Shown here in pieces: positions 7,644-15,969 of a DNA stretch of 25,200 bases. A program made the translations under genes and the position numbers. This stretch comes from Bacteroidales bacterium. Lineage in GTDB: Bacteria > Bacteroidota > Bacteroidia > Bacteroidales > WCHB1-69. Under the pieces are notes generated by a model that worked only from the letters and a program-made list of their open reading frames with translations, had not been told where the DNA came from and searched no databases. Location of the stretch: positions 1-25,200 of the forward strand of contig JAAYQB010000126.1 of NCBI GenBank assembly GCA_012519525.1. Reading direction: 5' to 3'. The number at the start of each line of letters is the position of its first letter. Position 1 is the first letter of the stretch.

Positions 7644-7701
7644 ATCTTATTTTTTACTTTAGAAAAAACTAATCTGAATTCGTTTCATTCTATATATTTT
7701 C

Positions 7702-8463
7702 ATGAAAACAAAAAATTTTTTTTTACTTATTTTATCTTGCTTTATCATCCTCTTATTTGCTTGCAAGCAAACTCCAAAAAAAGGAGGAGTTATCATTTCT
7801 TTTGATGATAATTACATTGATGAATGGTTTGAGTTCAGAGAAGTATTTAATCAATACCAAATAAAAGCTACTTTTTTCATTGCACATTCCTATTTACTTG
7901 ATACCGATGACATACAAAAATTAAAAATATTAGAAAAAGAAGGACATGAAATCGGATGTCATGGATATTGCCATTTGAATTGTATGGATTACGTTGATTC
8001 GATAGATAAATATGTTGAAAATGAAATTATTCCTGCTGTACATCTATTAAAAAAACACGGATTTCAACTTCACTCTTTTGCTTATCCCTTCGGAACCTCA
8101 ACCGATTTAATTGATTCTGTACTCCTAACCCATTTCTCCTATATACGGAAAGCTACCTATAATATTAATGATACAACTATCGATACCTATGATGATATTT
8201 TTGTGTCGGACAATACAACTCGTGTCAGCAATGCGATGGGAATGGACTATAACTACAATATATCTTTCGAAAATTTGGAAACGGCTTTAAAAAGAGCTGC
8301 CAATAACAATGAGATTTTAATTTTATATGCACATCAAATTAATAATTCCAAAAAAGATTACAGCATAGAACCGGCTTATTTGGAAAAAGTCTTTCAGTTA
8401 TGCAATAAATACGGTCTGCAATCGATTAGAATGAAAGATATTGGAAGTTTCACTTTTAAATAA
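7702..8463 (+). CDS. Polysaccharide deacetylase family lipoprotein
   Basis: This 253-residue protein has a lipoprotein signal (hydrophobic run, then LFAC with Cys21) and a NodB-type deacetylase domain. Motif 1 is SFDDN (Asp35/Asp36: base and metal ligand). Motif 2 is His87 and His91 in CHGYCH, completing the Asp-His-His metal site. FAYPFG (127-132) and ILYAHQI near the C-terminus match later motifs. Family members remove N- or O-acetyl groups from peptidoglycan or exopolysaccharide; the substrate here cannot be told. It ends 7 bases before fmt and lies one gene away from a GT39-type transferase, which would fit a surface-glycan role. Confidence 0.87.
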   Translation: MKTKNFFLLILSCFIILLFACKQTPKKGGVIISFDDNYIDEWFEFREVFNQYQIKATFFIAHSYLLDTDDIQKLKILEKEGHEIGCHGYCHLNCMDYVDSIDKYVENEIIPAVHLLKKHGFQLHSFAYPFGTSTDLIDSVLLTHFSYIRKATYNINDTTIDTYDDIFVSDNTTRVSNAMGMDYNYNISFENLETALKRAANNNEILILYAHQINNSKKDYSIEPAYLEKVFQLCNKYGLQSIRMKDIGSFTFK

Positions 8464-8470
8464 AAATCGT

Positions 8471-9418
8471 ATGAAAATCGTTTTCATGGGGACTCCCGAT
8501 TTTGCAAGCGGCATACTAAAAGCCATTTTGGAATCCGAAAAACATGATGTTTGTGCTGTTGTAACGGCTATAGACAAGCCGGCAGGTAGAGGAATGCAAA
8601 CCATGAAATCGTCGGTTAAACAATTAGCCGAAAAACATCAATTAACACTACTTCAACCCGAAAAATTAAAAGACCCCGCCTTTGTCGAATGCTTGGAGTC
8701 CCTACATGCCGATTTGTTTGTTGTAGTTGCCTTTCGCATGTTACCGGAAGTGGTTTGGAAAATCCCTCCTAAGGGAACAATAAATCTACATGCTTCTCTG
8801 CTACCTCATTATCGCGGTGCGGCTCCCATCAATTGGGCGATTATTAATGGAGAAACAAAAACAGGAGTTACCACTTTTTTTATTAATGAGAAAATTGATG
8901 AAGGAAATATTATTTTTTCCGAAAAAACAAACATATTACCCGACGATAATGCCGGCAGCTTACACGATAAACTATTGCACTTAGGAGCAAAAGTTCTACT
9001 TAACACCTTAGAACAAATTGAAAACAACACTTATAAAGAACAAAAACAAATTTTATCTCCTCATCTGAAATTAGCACCTAAAATCTTTAAAAAAGATTGC
9101 CTCATTAATTGGAATTTAACCGCTACTGCCATTCATAATTTAATACGCGGATTATCGCCCTATCCCACTGCTTATACATTGTTTGCCGATAAAAACAAAC
9201 ATGAAAACATCATTAAAATTTTTAAAAGTAGCACAAATTTAGCTTCCCATCATCTTCCTCCCGGACTTATTGAAACCGATAACAAACAGTATTTACGCAT
9301 AGCATGTAAAGACGGGTTTATTTATGTAGAGGAATTACAAATGAGTGGCAAAAAACGCATGGACATCAAGGAGTTTTTATTAGGAAATAAACTTATGCAT
9401 TTAACACAATGTTTTTAA
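8471..9418 (+). CDS. fmt: Methionyl-tRNA formyltransferase
   Basis: Fmt formylates Met-tRNAfMet with 10-formyltetrahydrofolate before translation initiation. The start chosen, MKIVFMGTPDFA, is the standard family N-terminus; an in-frame upstream Met at 8441 would overlap the deacetylase gene. The catalytic region NLHASLLPHYRGAAPINWAI (Asn105, His107) and the Asp in KIDEGNI (Asp143) are present, followed by the C-terminal tRNA-binding domain with GLSPYPTA. At 315 residues it has the usual length. Its stop overlaps the next start by 10 bases, indicating translational coupling. Confidence 0.96.
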   Translation: MKIVFMGTPDFASGILKAILESEKHDVCAVVTAIDKPAGRGMQTMKSSVKQLAEKHQLTLLQPEKLKDPAFVECLESLHADLFVVVAFRMLPEVVWKIPPKGTINLHASLLPHYRGAAPINWAIINGETKTGVTTFFINEKIDEGNIIFSEKTNILPDDNAGSLHDKLLHLGAKVLLNTLEQIENNTYKEQKQILSPHLKLAPKIFKKDCLINWNLTATAIHNLIRGLSPYPTAYTLFADKNKHENIIKIFKSSTNLASHHLPPGLIETDNKQYLRIACKDGFIYVEELQMSGKKRMDIKEFLLGNKLMHLTQCF

Positions 9419-11322
9419 CCGATTTTTTTAATAAATTAAAACTTTTTTATAAAAAGAATGCCAACTTAATATGGTTAGCAACAATTACCTTGATAGGAGC
9501 AATCACTCGTTTATATGGGATACTTGATTTGCCATTTACCGATGACGAACTCGGCGTTGAAGCACGCTTACATTATACTACTTTTTCGCAATTAATACAA
9601 GAAGGCGTTCTTTGTGAAGGACATCCTGCCGGAGTACAGGTTTTTATTTGGTATTGGTCGAAAATGGTGGGCTATTCGGAATTGGCGTTGCGTTTACCTT
9701 TTTTAATCCTTGGGATACTGTGCATTCCTTTGGCATACAAAGTCGCAAGCAAATGGTTTAACGAAAATGTAGGTTTATTTGTAGCTGCTTACTTTGCAAC
9801 AAGTCAATATATGATTTTTCATAGTGTTGTTATTCGACCTTATATACCCGGACTTTTCTTTTCTTTATGTATGCTATGGTATTGGTCGAAACTGCTTTTC
9901 GATTCCGATTACCGATGGAAGAATATTTTTTTAATGGGTTTATTCGGGGCTTTGTGTGCTTATACACATCAATTTTCAATGTTTTTTGCGTTTCTATTAG
10001 GGCTTGCCGGTTTAATTATTGTCAATAAAAAATATTTTTGGAAATATTTAATCGCCTGTTTACTTGCCGTTGTTCTTTATATTCCTCATATTTCAATATT
10101 AATCCGACAAATACAAATAGGCGGCGTTGGCGGTCCCGACGGATGGTTGGGAAAACCGACTCCCGAATTTTTTATAGTATACCCTAAATATATTTTTCAC
10201 TTTTCTCGCTATGTGTATATAACAGTAGCTTTTATTATAGGATTTTATGCTATTAAAAACATTCGACTTTTGAAATTGCTTTGGAAAAAACAACTTCTTG
10301 CCTTGCTGTTGTTCCTTATCCCTTTGCTAACCGCTTATTTTTATTCCATTTATGTTAATCCCGTTCTACAATTTAATATACTTATCTTTTCTTTTCCTTT
10401 TTTATTATTACTCTTATTCTCAATGATTGATGACAAGCCCGACATTTTAAAAAAAGGATTACTCTTGTTGTTGATGGTTAGCATGCTATACAGCTTAATC
10501 TATCAACGTAAACATTACGAATTAATGAACCGGCAGTGGTTTGAATTATCGGTAAAAAAAGCCATAGAATGTAAAAAAACTTACGGCGAACAAAATGTCA
10601 GCATAATGTTGTGTATGGAAAAGCCATTCCTAAATTATTACGAACGTAAATATAATGAAAGCATTAAGAATCTTGTTTACGTTGAAACTCCTTTTACGAA
10701 TAAAGCATTTCATGCCTTAGTTGAACAACAACAAAGCGACTATGTGCTTGCCGGAAATTTATCGGACTTGCAACTTTTGATGATAAAAGAAAAATATCCC
10801 TATCTATTATATTGCGAAAAATGTTTTACAACGGAAATTCTCTTGTTTTCGAAACATCCTTCGCCGCAACAAATTAACTATACGCCCCTTTATAATTTTA
10901 ATCTTTCTTTTGATAGCATTGGCGATATTTCAAAAAAAGAATACTTTATGATTGATGAATTTCCTTTTTTAAAAATCAACGACTCTCGTTTTACATTACT
11001 AATAGCAACTGTTGAATATATTAATGAAGACACGAATGCCAACTTTCACCTTGTCATAGAAACTTATTTCAAACAACAATTGATAGAATGGCGTCCCATC
11101 GACACCAAAAATATCAGCCGCAATGTAAATGAAAAACATTTTCTATATATTCCTTTACGCTATGAGTTGTTGTTCAAAAACAGCCGAAAAATGAAAGATG
11201 TATATGTGAAAATTTTTCTGTGGAATCCCGACAAAACAAAAGCAGTAAAACCTCTAAACGCTTCTGTTACTGCTTATAAAGACAATGAATTTATCTACGG
11301 TTTAGTGGAATGCTTGCAATAA
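9409..11322 (+). CDS. GT39-type (ArnT/PMT-like) integral membrane glycosyltransferase
   Basis: The 637-residue protein has an N-terminal multi-pass membrane half (about ten helices to residue 370) and a mostly soluble C-terminal third. The acidic motif PFTDDELGVEA (Asp45/Asp46/Glu47) in the first extracytoplasmic loop is typical of GT-C enzymes that move a sugar from a polyprenyl-phosphate donor. Such enzymes glycosylate lipids, polysaccharides or proteins on the periplasmic face. The acceptor is unknown. Bacteroidota O-glycosylate secreted proteins, so a protein acceptor is possible. The gene overlaps fmt by 10 bases. The C-terminal part resembles no domain I know. Confidence 0.8.
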   Translation: MFLTDFFNKLKLFYKKNANLIWLATITLIGAITRLYGILDLPFTDDELGVEARLHYTTFSQLIQEGVLCEGHPAGVQVFIWYWSKMVGYSELALRLPFLILGILCIPLAYKVASKWFNENVGLFVAAYFATSQYMIFHSVVIRPYIPGLFFSLCMLWYWSKLLFDSDYRWKNIFLMGLFGALCAYTHQFSMFFAFLLGLAGLIIVNKKYFWKYLIACLLAVVLYIPHISILIRQIQIGGVGGPDGWLGKPTPEFFIVYPKYIFHFSRYVYITVAFIIGFYAIKNIRLLKLLWKKQLLALLLFLIPLLTAYFYSIYVNPVLQFNILIFSFPFLLLLLFSMIDDKPDILKKGLLLLLMVSMLYSLIYQRKHYELMNRQWFELSVKKAIECKKTYGEQNVSIMLCMEKPFLNYYERKYNESIKNLVYVETPFTNKAFHALVEQQQSDYVLAGNLSDLQLLMIKEKYPYLLYCEKCFTTEILLFSKHPSPQQINYTPLYNFNLSFDSIGDISKKEYFMIDEFPFLKINDSRFTLLIATVEYINEDTNANFHLVIETYFKQQLIEWRPIDTKNISRNVNEKHFLYIPLRYELLFKNSRKMKDVYVKIFLWNPDKTKAVKPLNASVTAYKDNEFIYGLVECLQ

Positions 11323-11353
11323 AAAAAATTACGAATCATATATTAATTTTTTA

Positions 11354-11362
11354 TACTTTTGC
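11354..11362 (+). promoter_or_regulatory. -7 box for tRNA-Ala
   Basis: TACTTTTGC is 15 bases before the tRNA 5' end, an ideal distance for transcription to begin a few bases ahead of the tRNA. It is also the only promoter-like box upstream of the DUF5063-like gene that follows the tRNA. Confidence 0.65.
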
Positions 11363-11377
11363 AGATATTAATTAAAA

Positions 11378-11451
11378 GGGGCATTAGCTCATTTGGCTAG
11401 AGCGTTTGACTGGCAGTCAAAAGGTGACGAGTTCGATTCTCGTATGCTCCA
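11378..11451 (+). tRNA. tRNA-Ala (anticodon GGC)
   Basis: The cloverleaf folds by eye: acceptor GGGGCAT/ATGCTCC, D-arm GCTC...GAGC, anticodon stem TTTGA/TCAAA with loop CTGGCAG (anticodon GGC at 11412-11414), T-arm ACGAG/CTCGT with TTCGATT loop, and discriminator A. The third acceptor pair is G-U, the alanine identity element. CCA is not encoded. It reads GCC and GCU codons. It sits between the GT39 gene and a DUF5063-like gene. Confidence 0.97.
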
Positions 11452-11469
11452 CTTCTCAAAAAAAACATC

Positions 11470-11486
11470 GTTTAAAAGTTTTAAAC
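11470..11486. other. Perfect AT-rich palindrome
   Basis: GTTTAAAAGTTTTAAAC has 8-base arms around a single G. It lies between the tRNA 3' end and the start codon at 11495. Without a T-run it is not an obvious terminator. It could be a binding site, or a hairpin in a tRNA-mRNA transcript. Confidence 0.4.
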
Positions 11487-11494
11487 TTCTAATA

Positions 11495-12013
11495 ATGAAC
11501 ATAGAAGATGTTATAGAATCGCAAAACACTAAAGATTTGCACCTTGTTGCTTCCCAATTTTGTACTTTTATTGAAAAAATACAACCCTTTCAACAACAAG
11601 ATGCTATGGAATATTTAATTAAAATTATTCCATTATTATACATTAAAGGCATTCTAATTCCTCACTTCGAATTTGATGAAGAAGAAAATATGGCAATTCG
11701 TCTTTTGACAGAAGAAGAATACGAAATAGCGTATTTAGCCATCAAAGAAAAATTTGATACTTATAACTATTTTGAATTCTTTAATCAGTCTATTAATCAA
11801 GTAGAATCAATTGACTTATCAGAATTAATTGCCGATTTATATCAAGACTTAAAAGACTTTGTTCTCTTTTTCAATCAAAATACTTTTCGCTCTCAAAGTG
11901 CGGCACTTTGGTTGTGCAGAGTTAATTTTTATGAACGATGGGGAAAAATCATAACGCAACTGCTGGCTTATCTTCATCCCTTACTTTTCCCTTCACAAGT
12001 CAATGATTATTAA
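11495..12013 (+). CDS. DUF5063-like cytoplasmic protein
   Basis: This 172-residue acidic, helical protein has no signal peptide or membrane helix. The pattern HLVASQFCTFIEKI, IIPLLYIKGILIP, ELIADLYQDLKDFV and a Trp-rich C-terminal helix (ALWLCRVNFYERWGKII) matches my recollection of the DUF5063 family in Bacteroidota, whose function is unknown. I chose Met at 11495; the longer frame from 11393 would start inside the tRNA. The start is 43 bases after the tRNA with no promoter box between, and the next gene follows after 20 bases, so tRNA, this gene, the MORN protein and mnmA may share a transcript. Confidence 0.72.
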   Translation: MNIEDVIESQNTKDLHLVASQFCTFIEKIQPFQQQDAMEYLIKIIPLLYIKGILIPHFEFDEEENMAIRLLTEEEYEIAYLAIKEKFDTYNYFEFFNQSINQVESIDLSELIADLYQDLKDFVLFFNQNTFRSQSAALWLCRVNFYERWGKIITQLLAYLHPLLFPSQVNDY

Positions 12014-12033
12014 ATAAAAACAATAACACTACA

Positions 12034-13074
12034 ATGAAAAGATTATTAATTTTAATTTTTATCGGATTACAATTTTTCACGTTTGCACAAACAGACACCC
12101 TCAATCGTACCGATAAATTCGGGAAAAAATACGGCTATTGGAAAAAATACAACAAACAAAACAAACTCGACTATGAAGGTACGTTTTTTAACGGCGAACC
12201 CGTTGGAAAATTTATTTACTATCACGACAACGGCAGAATTAAAAACATATCGTATTACACGCCTAACTCCCCTGTTGTTAACACAACTATGTTTCACGAA
12301 AACGGCAAAAAATTAGCCGAAGGCGATTTCTATAACCGAAAAAAAGACGGCAAATGGCTAATTTACAGCTCTACCGGAAAATTAGTGGCGGAAGAAAATT
12401 TTGTGAAAGGCAAAAAAAACGGCGTTTCTAAAATCTATTCTCCTCAAGATGAAACTTTATTGGAAGAAGTCAATTGGTTGGATGACAAAAAAAACGGAGT
12501 AAGTATTAACTATTTCACAACGGGAAAAATCCGTATGAAAATGTTCTACAACCTCGATAAAATGCACGGCAGTTTTGAAAATTATTACGAAAATGGGAAA
12601 ATAAAAACAAAAGGACAATATGCAAAAAATTTCCGTGAAGGCAAATGGGTTTCTTACGACGAAAAAGGAAGAGAACTAAAAATCGAATACTTCAAACGTG
12701 GAAGAACCAATCTTTTACTATTAGGATTCCGTACCGAAAAAGAATGGAAATTAATCAATGTTAACAAAATAGCTTATTTTTATCAAAAAAATCCAAGAAT
12801 CGTTATTGTTCAACTGCACGATTCGACTCAAATAGCCGTTGCGGATGATTTGTTACGTATTGCCACTTGCACTACGCAAGAATATTTTATTTTCCTCAAC
12901 GAAACGGTATTGTCTTCGTACGAAGCCATTAAAAAACTTATCCCAAGTAAAAATAATAGCAACCAAGCCAAAGTAATACTCTCTATTCAACCGCCTTTTG
13001 ATGTGATAACTCACGATAATTATTATGATTTACTAAAAACCATTGTCCATCCTAAACGTCCTAAATTAGAATGA
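12034..13074 (+). CDS. Secreted MORN/YwqK-repeat protein
   Basis: This is a 346-residue protein with a Sec signal peptide (MKRLLILIFIGLQFFTFAQ). Residues about 25-230 contain MORN-like units of the YwqK type, for example GYWKKYNKQNKLDYEGTFFN, GKFIYYHDNGRIKNISYY, GKWLIYSSTGKLVAEENF and GKWVSYDEKGRELKIEYF. The last 110 residues are a different, unrecognised domain. Databases often label such proteins as antitoxins (YwqK), but an exported protein upstream of mnmA with no toxin partner gives no support for that. Its stop overlaps the mnmA start in ATGA, indicating coupling. Confidence 0.82.
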   Translation: MKRLLILIFIGLQFFTFAQTDTLNRTDKFGKKYGYWKKYNKQNKLDYEGTFFNGEPVGKFIYYHDNGRIKNISYYTPNSPVVNTTMFHENGKKLAEGDFYNRKKDGKWLIYSSTGKLVAEENFVKGKKNGVSKIYSPQDETLLEEVNWLDDKKNGVSINYFTTGKIRMKMFYNLDKMHGSFENYYENGKIKTKGQYAKNFREGKWVSYDEKGRELKIEYFKRGRTNLLLLGFRTEKEWKLINVNKIAYFYQKNPRIVIVQLHDSTQIAVADDLLRIATCTTQEYFIFLNETVLSSYEAIKKLIPSKNNSNQAKVILSIQPPFDVITHDNYYDLLKTIVHPKRPKLE

Positions 13075-14153
13075 GAAAAAAACGTATCTTATTGGCAATG
13101 AGTGGCGGAATCGACAGTACTGTCAGTGCCCTTCTTCTTTTACAACAAGGTTATGAGTTGATAGGCATTACTTTACGCACCTACGATTCCACTTCGACGA
13201 AAGACACGGAAAAAGAAAAAGGTTGTTGTAGTGCGGATTCGCTTTTTGAAGCAAAAAAAATGGCTGATAAATTAGGATTTCAACACCATATAGTAGATGT
13301 TCGTGAACAATTTAACGACATTGTTATTAACAATTTCATAGCCGAATATTTACACGGTCGTACCCCTAATCCATGCATTCTTTGCAACTCACACATCAAA
13401 TGGAAAGCCTTATTGCAATTAGCCTATCAGTATGATTGCGAAATGATTGCTACAGGACATTATGCACGCATAAAACAAGTCAACAATCGCTTTTTTATAC
13501 AAAAAGGACAAGATACAATCAAAGATCAAAGTTATTTTTTATGGGCATTATCGCAAGAAGAACTTGCCCACACGATTTTTCCCTTAGGACATCTCACAAA
13601 AACCGAAGTGCGAAAAATAGCCTATGATTTAGGCTATGAAAAATTATCGCAAAAAAAAGAAAGTCAAGAAATTTGCTTTATTCCCGACAATGACTATCGT
13701 CATTTTCTATCAACACATGTAAAAGATTTCAAAGAAATATACAAAGAAGGACATTTTATTGACAAGGAAGGGAATAGCTTAGGAAAACACCGAGGATATC
13801 CCCATTATACCATCGGACAACGCAAGGGCTTGCAAGTTGCTTTTGGAAAACCTAAATACGTCTGTGCCATTGATATAGAAAAAAATACGCTTACTCTTGG
13901 GGATAAGGAAGATTTGCTGTCCTCTCAATTAAAAATAAAAGAGGTAAATTTTCATAAGTACGATTCCATCCCTGCCAATTTTCAAGCCGAAGTAAAAATA
14001 CGCTATCACGACAAAGGACATTTGGCAACCATAGTGCAAGAAAACAATGAATTAACTATTCATTGTTCGCAACCTGTCGAAGCCGTTACCCCCGGACAAT
14101 CAGCCGTAATTTACGAAAACGACGATGTAATAGCAGGTGGTTTTATCCTATAA
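13071..14153 (+). CDS. mnmA: tRNA-specific 2-thiouridylase MnmA
   Basis: MnmA places sulfur at position 2 of the wobble uridine (U34) in tRNA-Lys, -Glu and -Gln, using ATP and a persulfide relay. The PP-loop SGGIDS is at residues 11-16. The catalytic Cys105 (PNPCILCNSHIKW) and the relay Cys202 (SQEICFIPD) are both present. HRGYPHYTIGQRKGL marks the central domain, and the C-terminal beta-barrel ends VTPGQSAVIYENDDVIAGG. Its 360 residues are normal. It overlaps the MORN gene by 4 bases. The tRNA-Ala upstream is not a known MnmA substrate. Confidence 0.96.
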   Translation: MRKKRILLAMSGGIDSTVSALLLLQQGYELIGITLRTYDSTSTKDTEKEKGCCSADSLFEAKKMADKLGFQHHIVDVREQFNDIVINNFIAEYLHGRTPNPCILCNSHIKWKALLQLAYQYDCEMIATGHYARIKQVNNRFFIQKGQDTIKDQSYFLWALSQEELAHTIFPLGHLTKTEVRKIAYDLGYEKLSQKKESQEICFIPDNDYRHFLSTHVKDFKEIYKEGHFIDKEGNSLGKHRGYPHYTIGQRKGLQVAFGKPKYVCAIDIEKNTLTLGDKEDLLSSQLKIKEVNFHKYDSIPANFQAEVKIRYHDKGHLATIVQENNELTIHCSQPVEAVTPGQSAVIYENDDVIAGGFIL

Positions 14154-14201
14154 ATATTATGAACCGCTACTCTACCCTTCTTTTTTAATTAAAATAATGA
14201 T

Positions 14202-14210
14202 TATTTTTGC
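14202..14210 (+). promoter_or_regulatory. -7 box for HTH-methyltransferase gene
   Basis: TATTTTTGC ends 18 bases before the TTG start, so the leader would be only about 10-12 bases. The position supports TTG at 14229 as the real start, because no start lies further upstream in the transcript. Confidence 0.55.
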
Positions 14211-14228
14211 AGAAAAAAACAAAATCCC

Positions 14229-15839
14229 TTGACAAATAAACAAGAAAATTTAACAATAGAAGAAGCTGCAAAAATAGCGAACGTTACAACAGCTACTATT
14301 CGTAATTGGATAAAAACGAATCATATTAACCCGTCAAAAAAAGGCGGAATTGTACAAGCGTCGTTCAATGCGTTTATGCAAGATATTGTAGGGAAAAAAA
14401 AGCTAACCTCAAGAGCCAATAAATTACTGAAAGACAAACATAATCATACGGAAATCACACAAAAAATAAAACAATTACTACAACAAAACGATACTAAAAA
14501 CATAGGCGACACCTACGAAAATTTACTTTCCAACTCCTACCGCAACAAAGAAGGCATTTATTATACCCCTGCTTGGATTATCAACGATATGTTGAAAAAC
14601 CTAAAAATCAACGATAATTTTATGTTTTTAGACCCTTGCTGCGGTTCGGGAAATTTTATTATAGAAGCCTTAAAATTAGGCGTTTCACCTGAAAATATTT
14701 ACGGATTCGATACCGACGAAAATGCCGTTTCTATCACAAAACAACGGATAAAAAAAGAATTCGGACTTGAAATGCCGCATATCAAAGTAGGCGATTTTTT
14801 AACGGAAGTCAATCAACTCAAAGAACGACAAATTGTTTTTGACGGAATATTTACCAATCCGCCTTGGGGAAAAAAATTTGACAAAACAATAAAAAAACAA
14901 TTGGCTCATATTTTCGATTGCGGCAACAGTTTAGATACCACCTCTTTGTTTATGGCAGCAAGTTTATCTATCCTCAAACAAAATGGAACACTCGGATTTT
15001 TAGTACAAGAAGCATTTTTTAATATCAGCAATTTCGAATACATTCGAAAAAAAATTATCGCCCTTCGGATTCTGCGTTTTGTAGATTACGGAAAAGCATT
15101 TAAAGGACTGATAACAAAAGCACAAGCTATCATTGTCAAGAATGAAAAAGCAAAAAATAACAGCCAAATAGAATGTTGTTTTGGAAATACCACTTACCGA
15201 CGAAGCCTTGTTTCTTTTAAAAACAATCCGAAAACTATTTTTAATTTTTGGACTAATAAAAGTGAAAATCAAGTAATTAATAAACTATATGCTGCAAAAC
15301 ATATCACTTTAAAAAATAAAGCTCAATGGGCAATCGGTATTGTTACCGGCAACAACCGGCAATTTTGCAGTTCCGTTCAAAAAGAAGGTTATATCCCCGC
15401 TTTTAAAGGAAGCGATATCCGTAAAAAGGGGTTGAAAAATCCAAGTATTTTTATTTCAGCGAATTTTAAAAACTTTCAACAAGTAGCTCCTTTACCAATG
15501 TATCAAGCAAAAGAAAAACTCATTTATAAGTTTATTTCTTCCGATTTATGCTTTTATAACGACACACAACAGCGATATGTTATCAACAGTGCCAACATTC
15601 TTATTCCTGATAATCTGGGAATAAGCAACTATCAATTAGCTATGTTGTTGAACAGCGAAATCATTAATTGGTTATTCAAACAATTGTTTTCGACACATAA
15701 GATTTTACGCAGCGATTTAGAAATTCTTCCCCTACACACCGACTATTTTTCACATTATACCGAGTTCTCGGAAGCAAGTTATTTGGATTACCTACATATC
15801 GAAAAAACAAAAAACGGAAGCTATCGAGTAAAAAAATAA
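14229..15839 (+). CDS. HTH-fused N6-adenine DNA methyltransferase, TaqI-like specificity domain
   Basis: This 536-residue protein has an N-terminal MerR/excisionase-like helix-turn-helix (residues 8-45), a helical linker, an N6-adenine methyltransferase core, and a C-terminal region like the TaqI specificity domain (WAIGIVTGNNRQF, IPAFKGSDIRKKG, SANILIPDN, HKILRSDLEILPLH). Motif I is DPCCGSGNF (135-143) and the catalytic motif IV is NPPW (210-213), so it looks active. It likely methylates adenine in a short site. The start is TTG: the first Met is residue 50, and starting there would cut away the HTH. No nuclease gene adjoins, so it is an orphan methylase or the remnant of a restriction system. 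The repeat patch downstream fits rearrangement. Confidence 0.86.
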   Translation: MTNKQENLTIEEAAKIANVTTATIRNWIKTNHINPSKKGGIVQASFNAFMQDIVGKKKLTSRANKLLKDKHNHTEITQKIKQLLQQNDTKNIGDTYENLLSNSYRNKEGIYYTPAWIINDMLKNLKINDNFMFLDPCCGSGNFIIEALKLGVSPENIYGFDTDENAVSITKQRIKKEFGLEMPHIKVGDFLTEVNQLKERQIVFDGIFTNPPWGKKFDKTIKKQLAHIFDCGNSLDTTSLFMAASLSILKQNGTLGFLVQEAFFNISNFEYIRKKIIALRILRFVDYGKAFKGLITKAQAIIVKNEKAKNNSQIECCFGNTTYRRSLVSFKNNPKTIFNFWTNKSENQVINKLYAAKHITLKNKAQWAIGIVTGNNRQFCSSVQKEGYIPAFKGSDIRKKGLKNPSIFISANFKNFQQVAPLPMYQAKEKLIYKFISSDLCFYNDTQQRYVINSANILIPDNLGISNYQLAMLLNSEIINWLFKQLFSTHKILRSDLEILPLHTDYFSHYTEFSEASYLDYLHIEKTKNGSYRVKK

Positions 15840-15842
15840 TAT

Positions 15843-15863
15843 GTGTCAACTTTTTTAGGACAC
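15843..15863. repeat. GTGTC/GACAC hairpin, possible insertion-sequence end
   Basis: GTGTC (15843-15847) and GACAC (15859-15863) flank AACTTTTTTAG, starting four bases after the methyltransferase stop. The pattern TGTCAACTTTTTTAGGACA recalls terminal repeats of some IS3-like elements. There is no transposase, so at most this is a remnant. It might also serve as a weak hairpin terminator for the methyltransferase gene. Confidence 0.35.
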
Positions 15864-15881
15864 GACACAGTCAATTCTAAA

Positions 15882-15895
15882 TTTTTAACCGCAAA
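15882..15895. repeat. Solo end of the CGCAGAG-type repeat
   Basis: TTTTTAACCGCAAA matches the terminal arm of the repeats at 191-284 and 1601-1666 (TTTTTAACCGCAGAG), without the body. It abuts a different repeat at 15904-15958. Confidence 0.5.
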
Positions 15896-15903
15896 AAATA
15901 TCC

Positions 15904-15958
15904 CGCTCATTTCGACAGGTTCAATGTGCAGTTCGGTTGCTAAGCGTAGTCGAAGCGT
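15904..15958. repeat. TTCGAC palindromic dispersed repeat
   Basis: The ends CGCTCATTTCGACAGG and CGTAGTCGAAGCG form an imperfect inverted repeat (TTCGAC at 15911-15916, GTCGAA at 15949-15954). A similar TTTCGACAGGCTCA...GAGCGTAGTCGAAG element is a well-known dispersed intergenic palindrome in many bacteria. This single copy lies 12 bases after the ileS stop on the minus strand, and its hairpin could act in 3'-end formation. Confidence 0.65.
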
Positions 15959-15969
15959 CTCTATCGCCT

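Noticed and set aside
8441..8470. Upstream Met for fmt
   Set aside because: It overlaps the deacetylase gene and precedes the invariant N-terminal MKIVFMGTPDF.
11393..11494. N-terminal extension of the DUF5063-like protein
   Set aside because: The first codons lie inside the tRNA-Ala gene; Met at 11495 gives a normal-looking protein.
12034..13074. Toxin-antitoxin reading of the YwqK-like protein
   Set aside because: It has a signal peptide, no toxin gene is adjacent, and it is coupled to mnmA. The antitoxin label comes from database naming.
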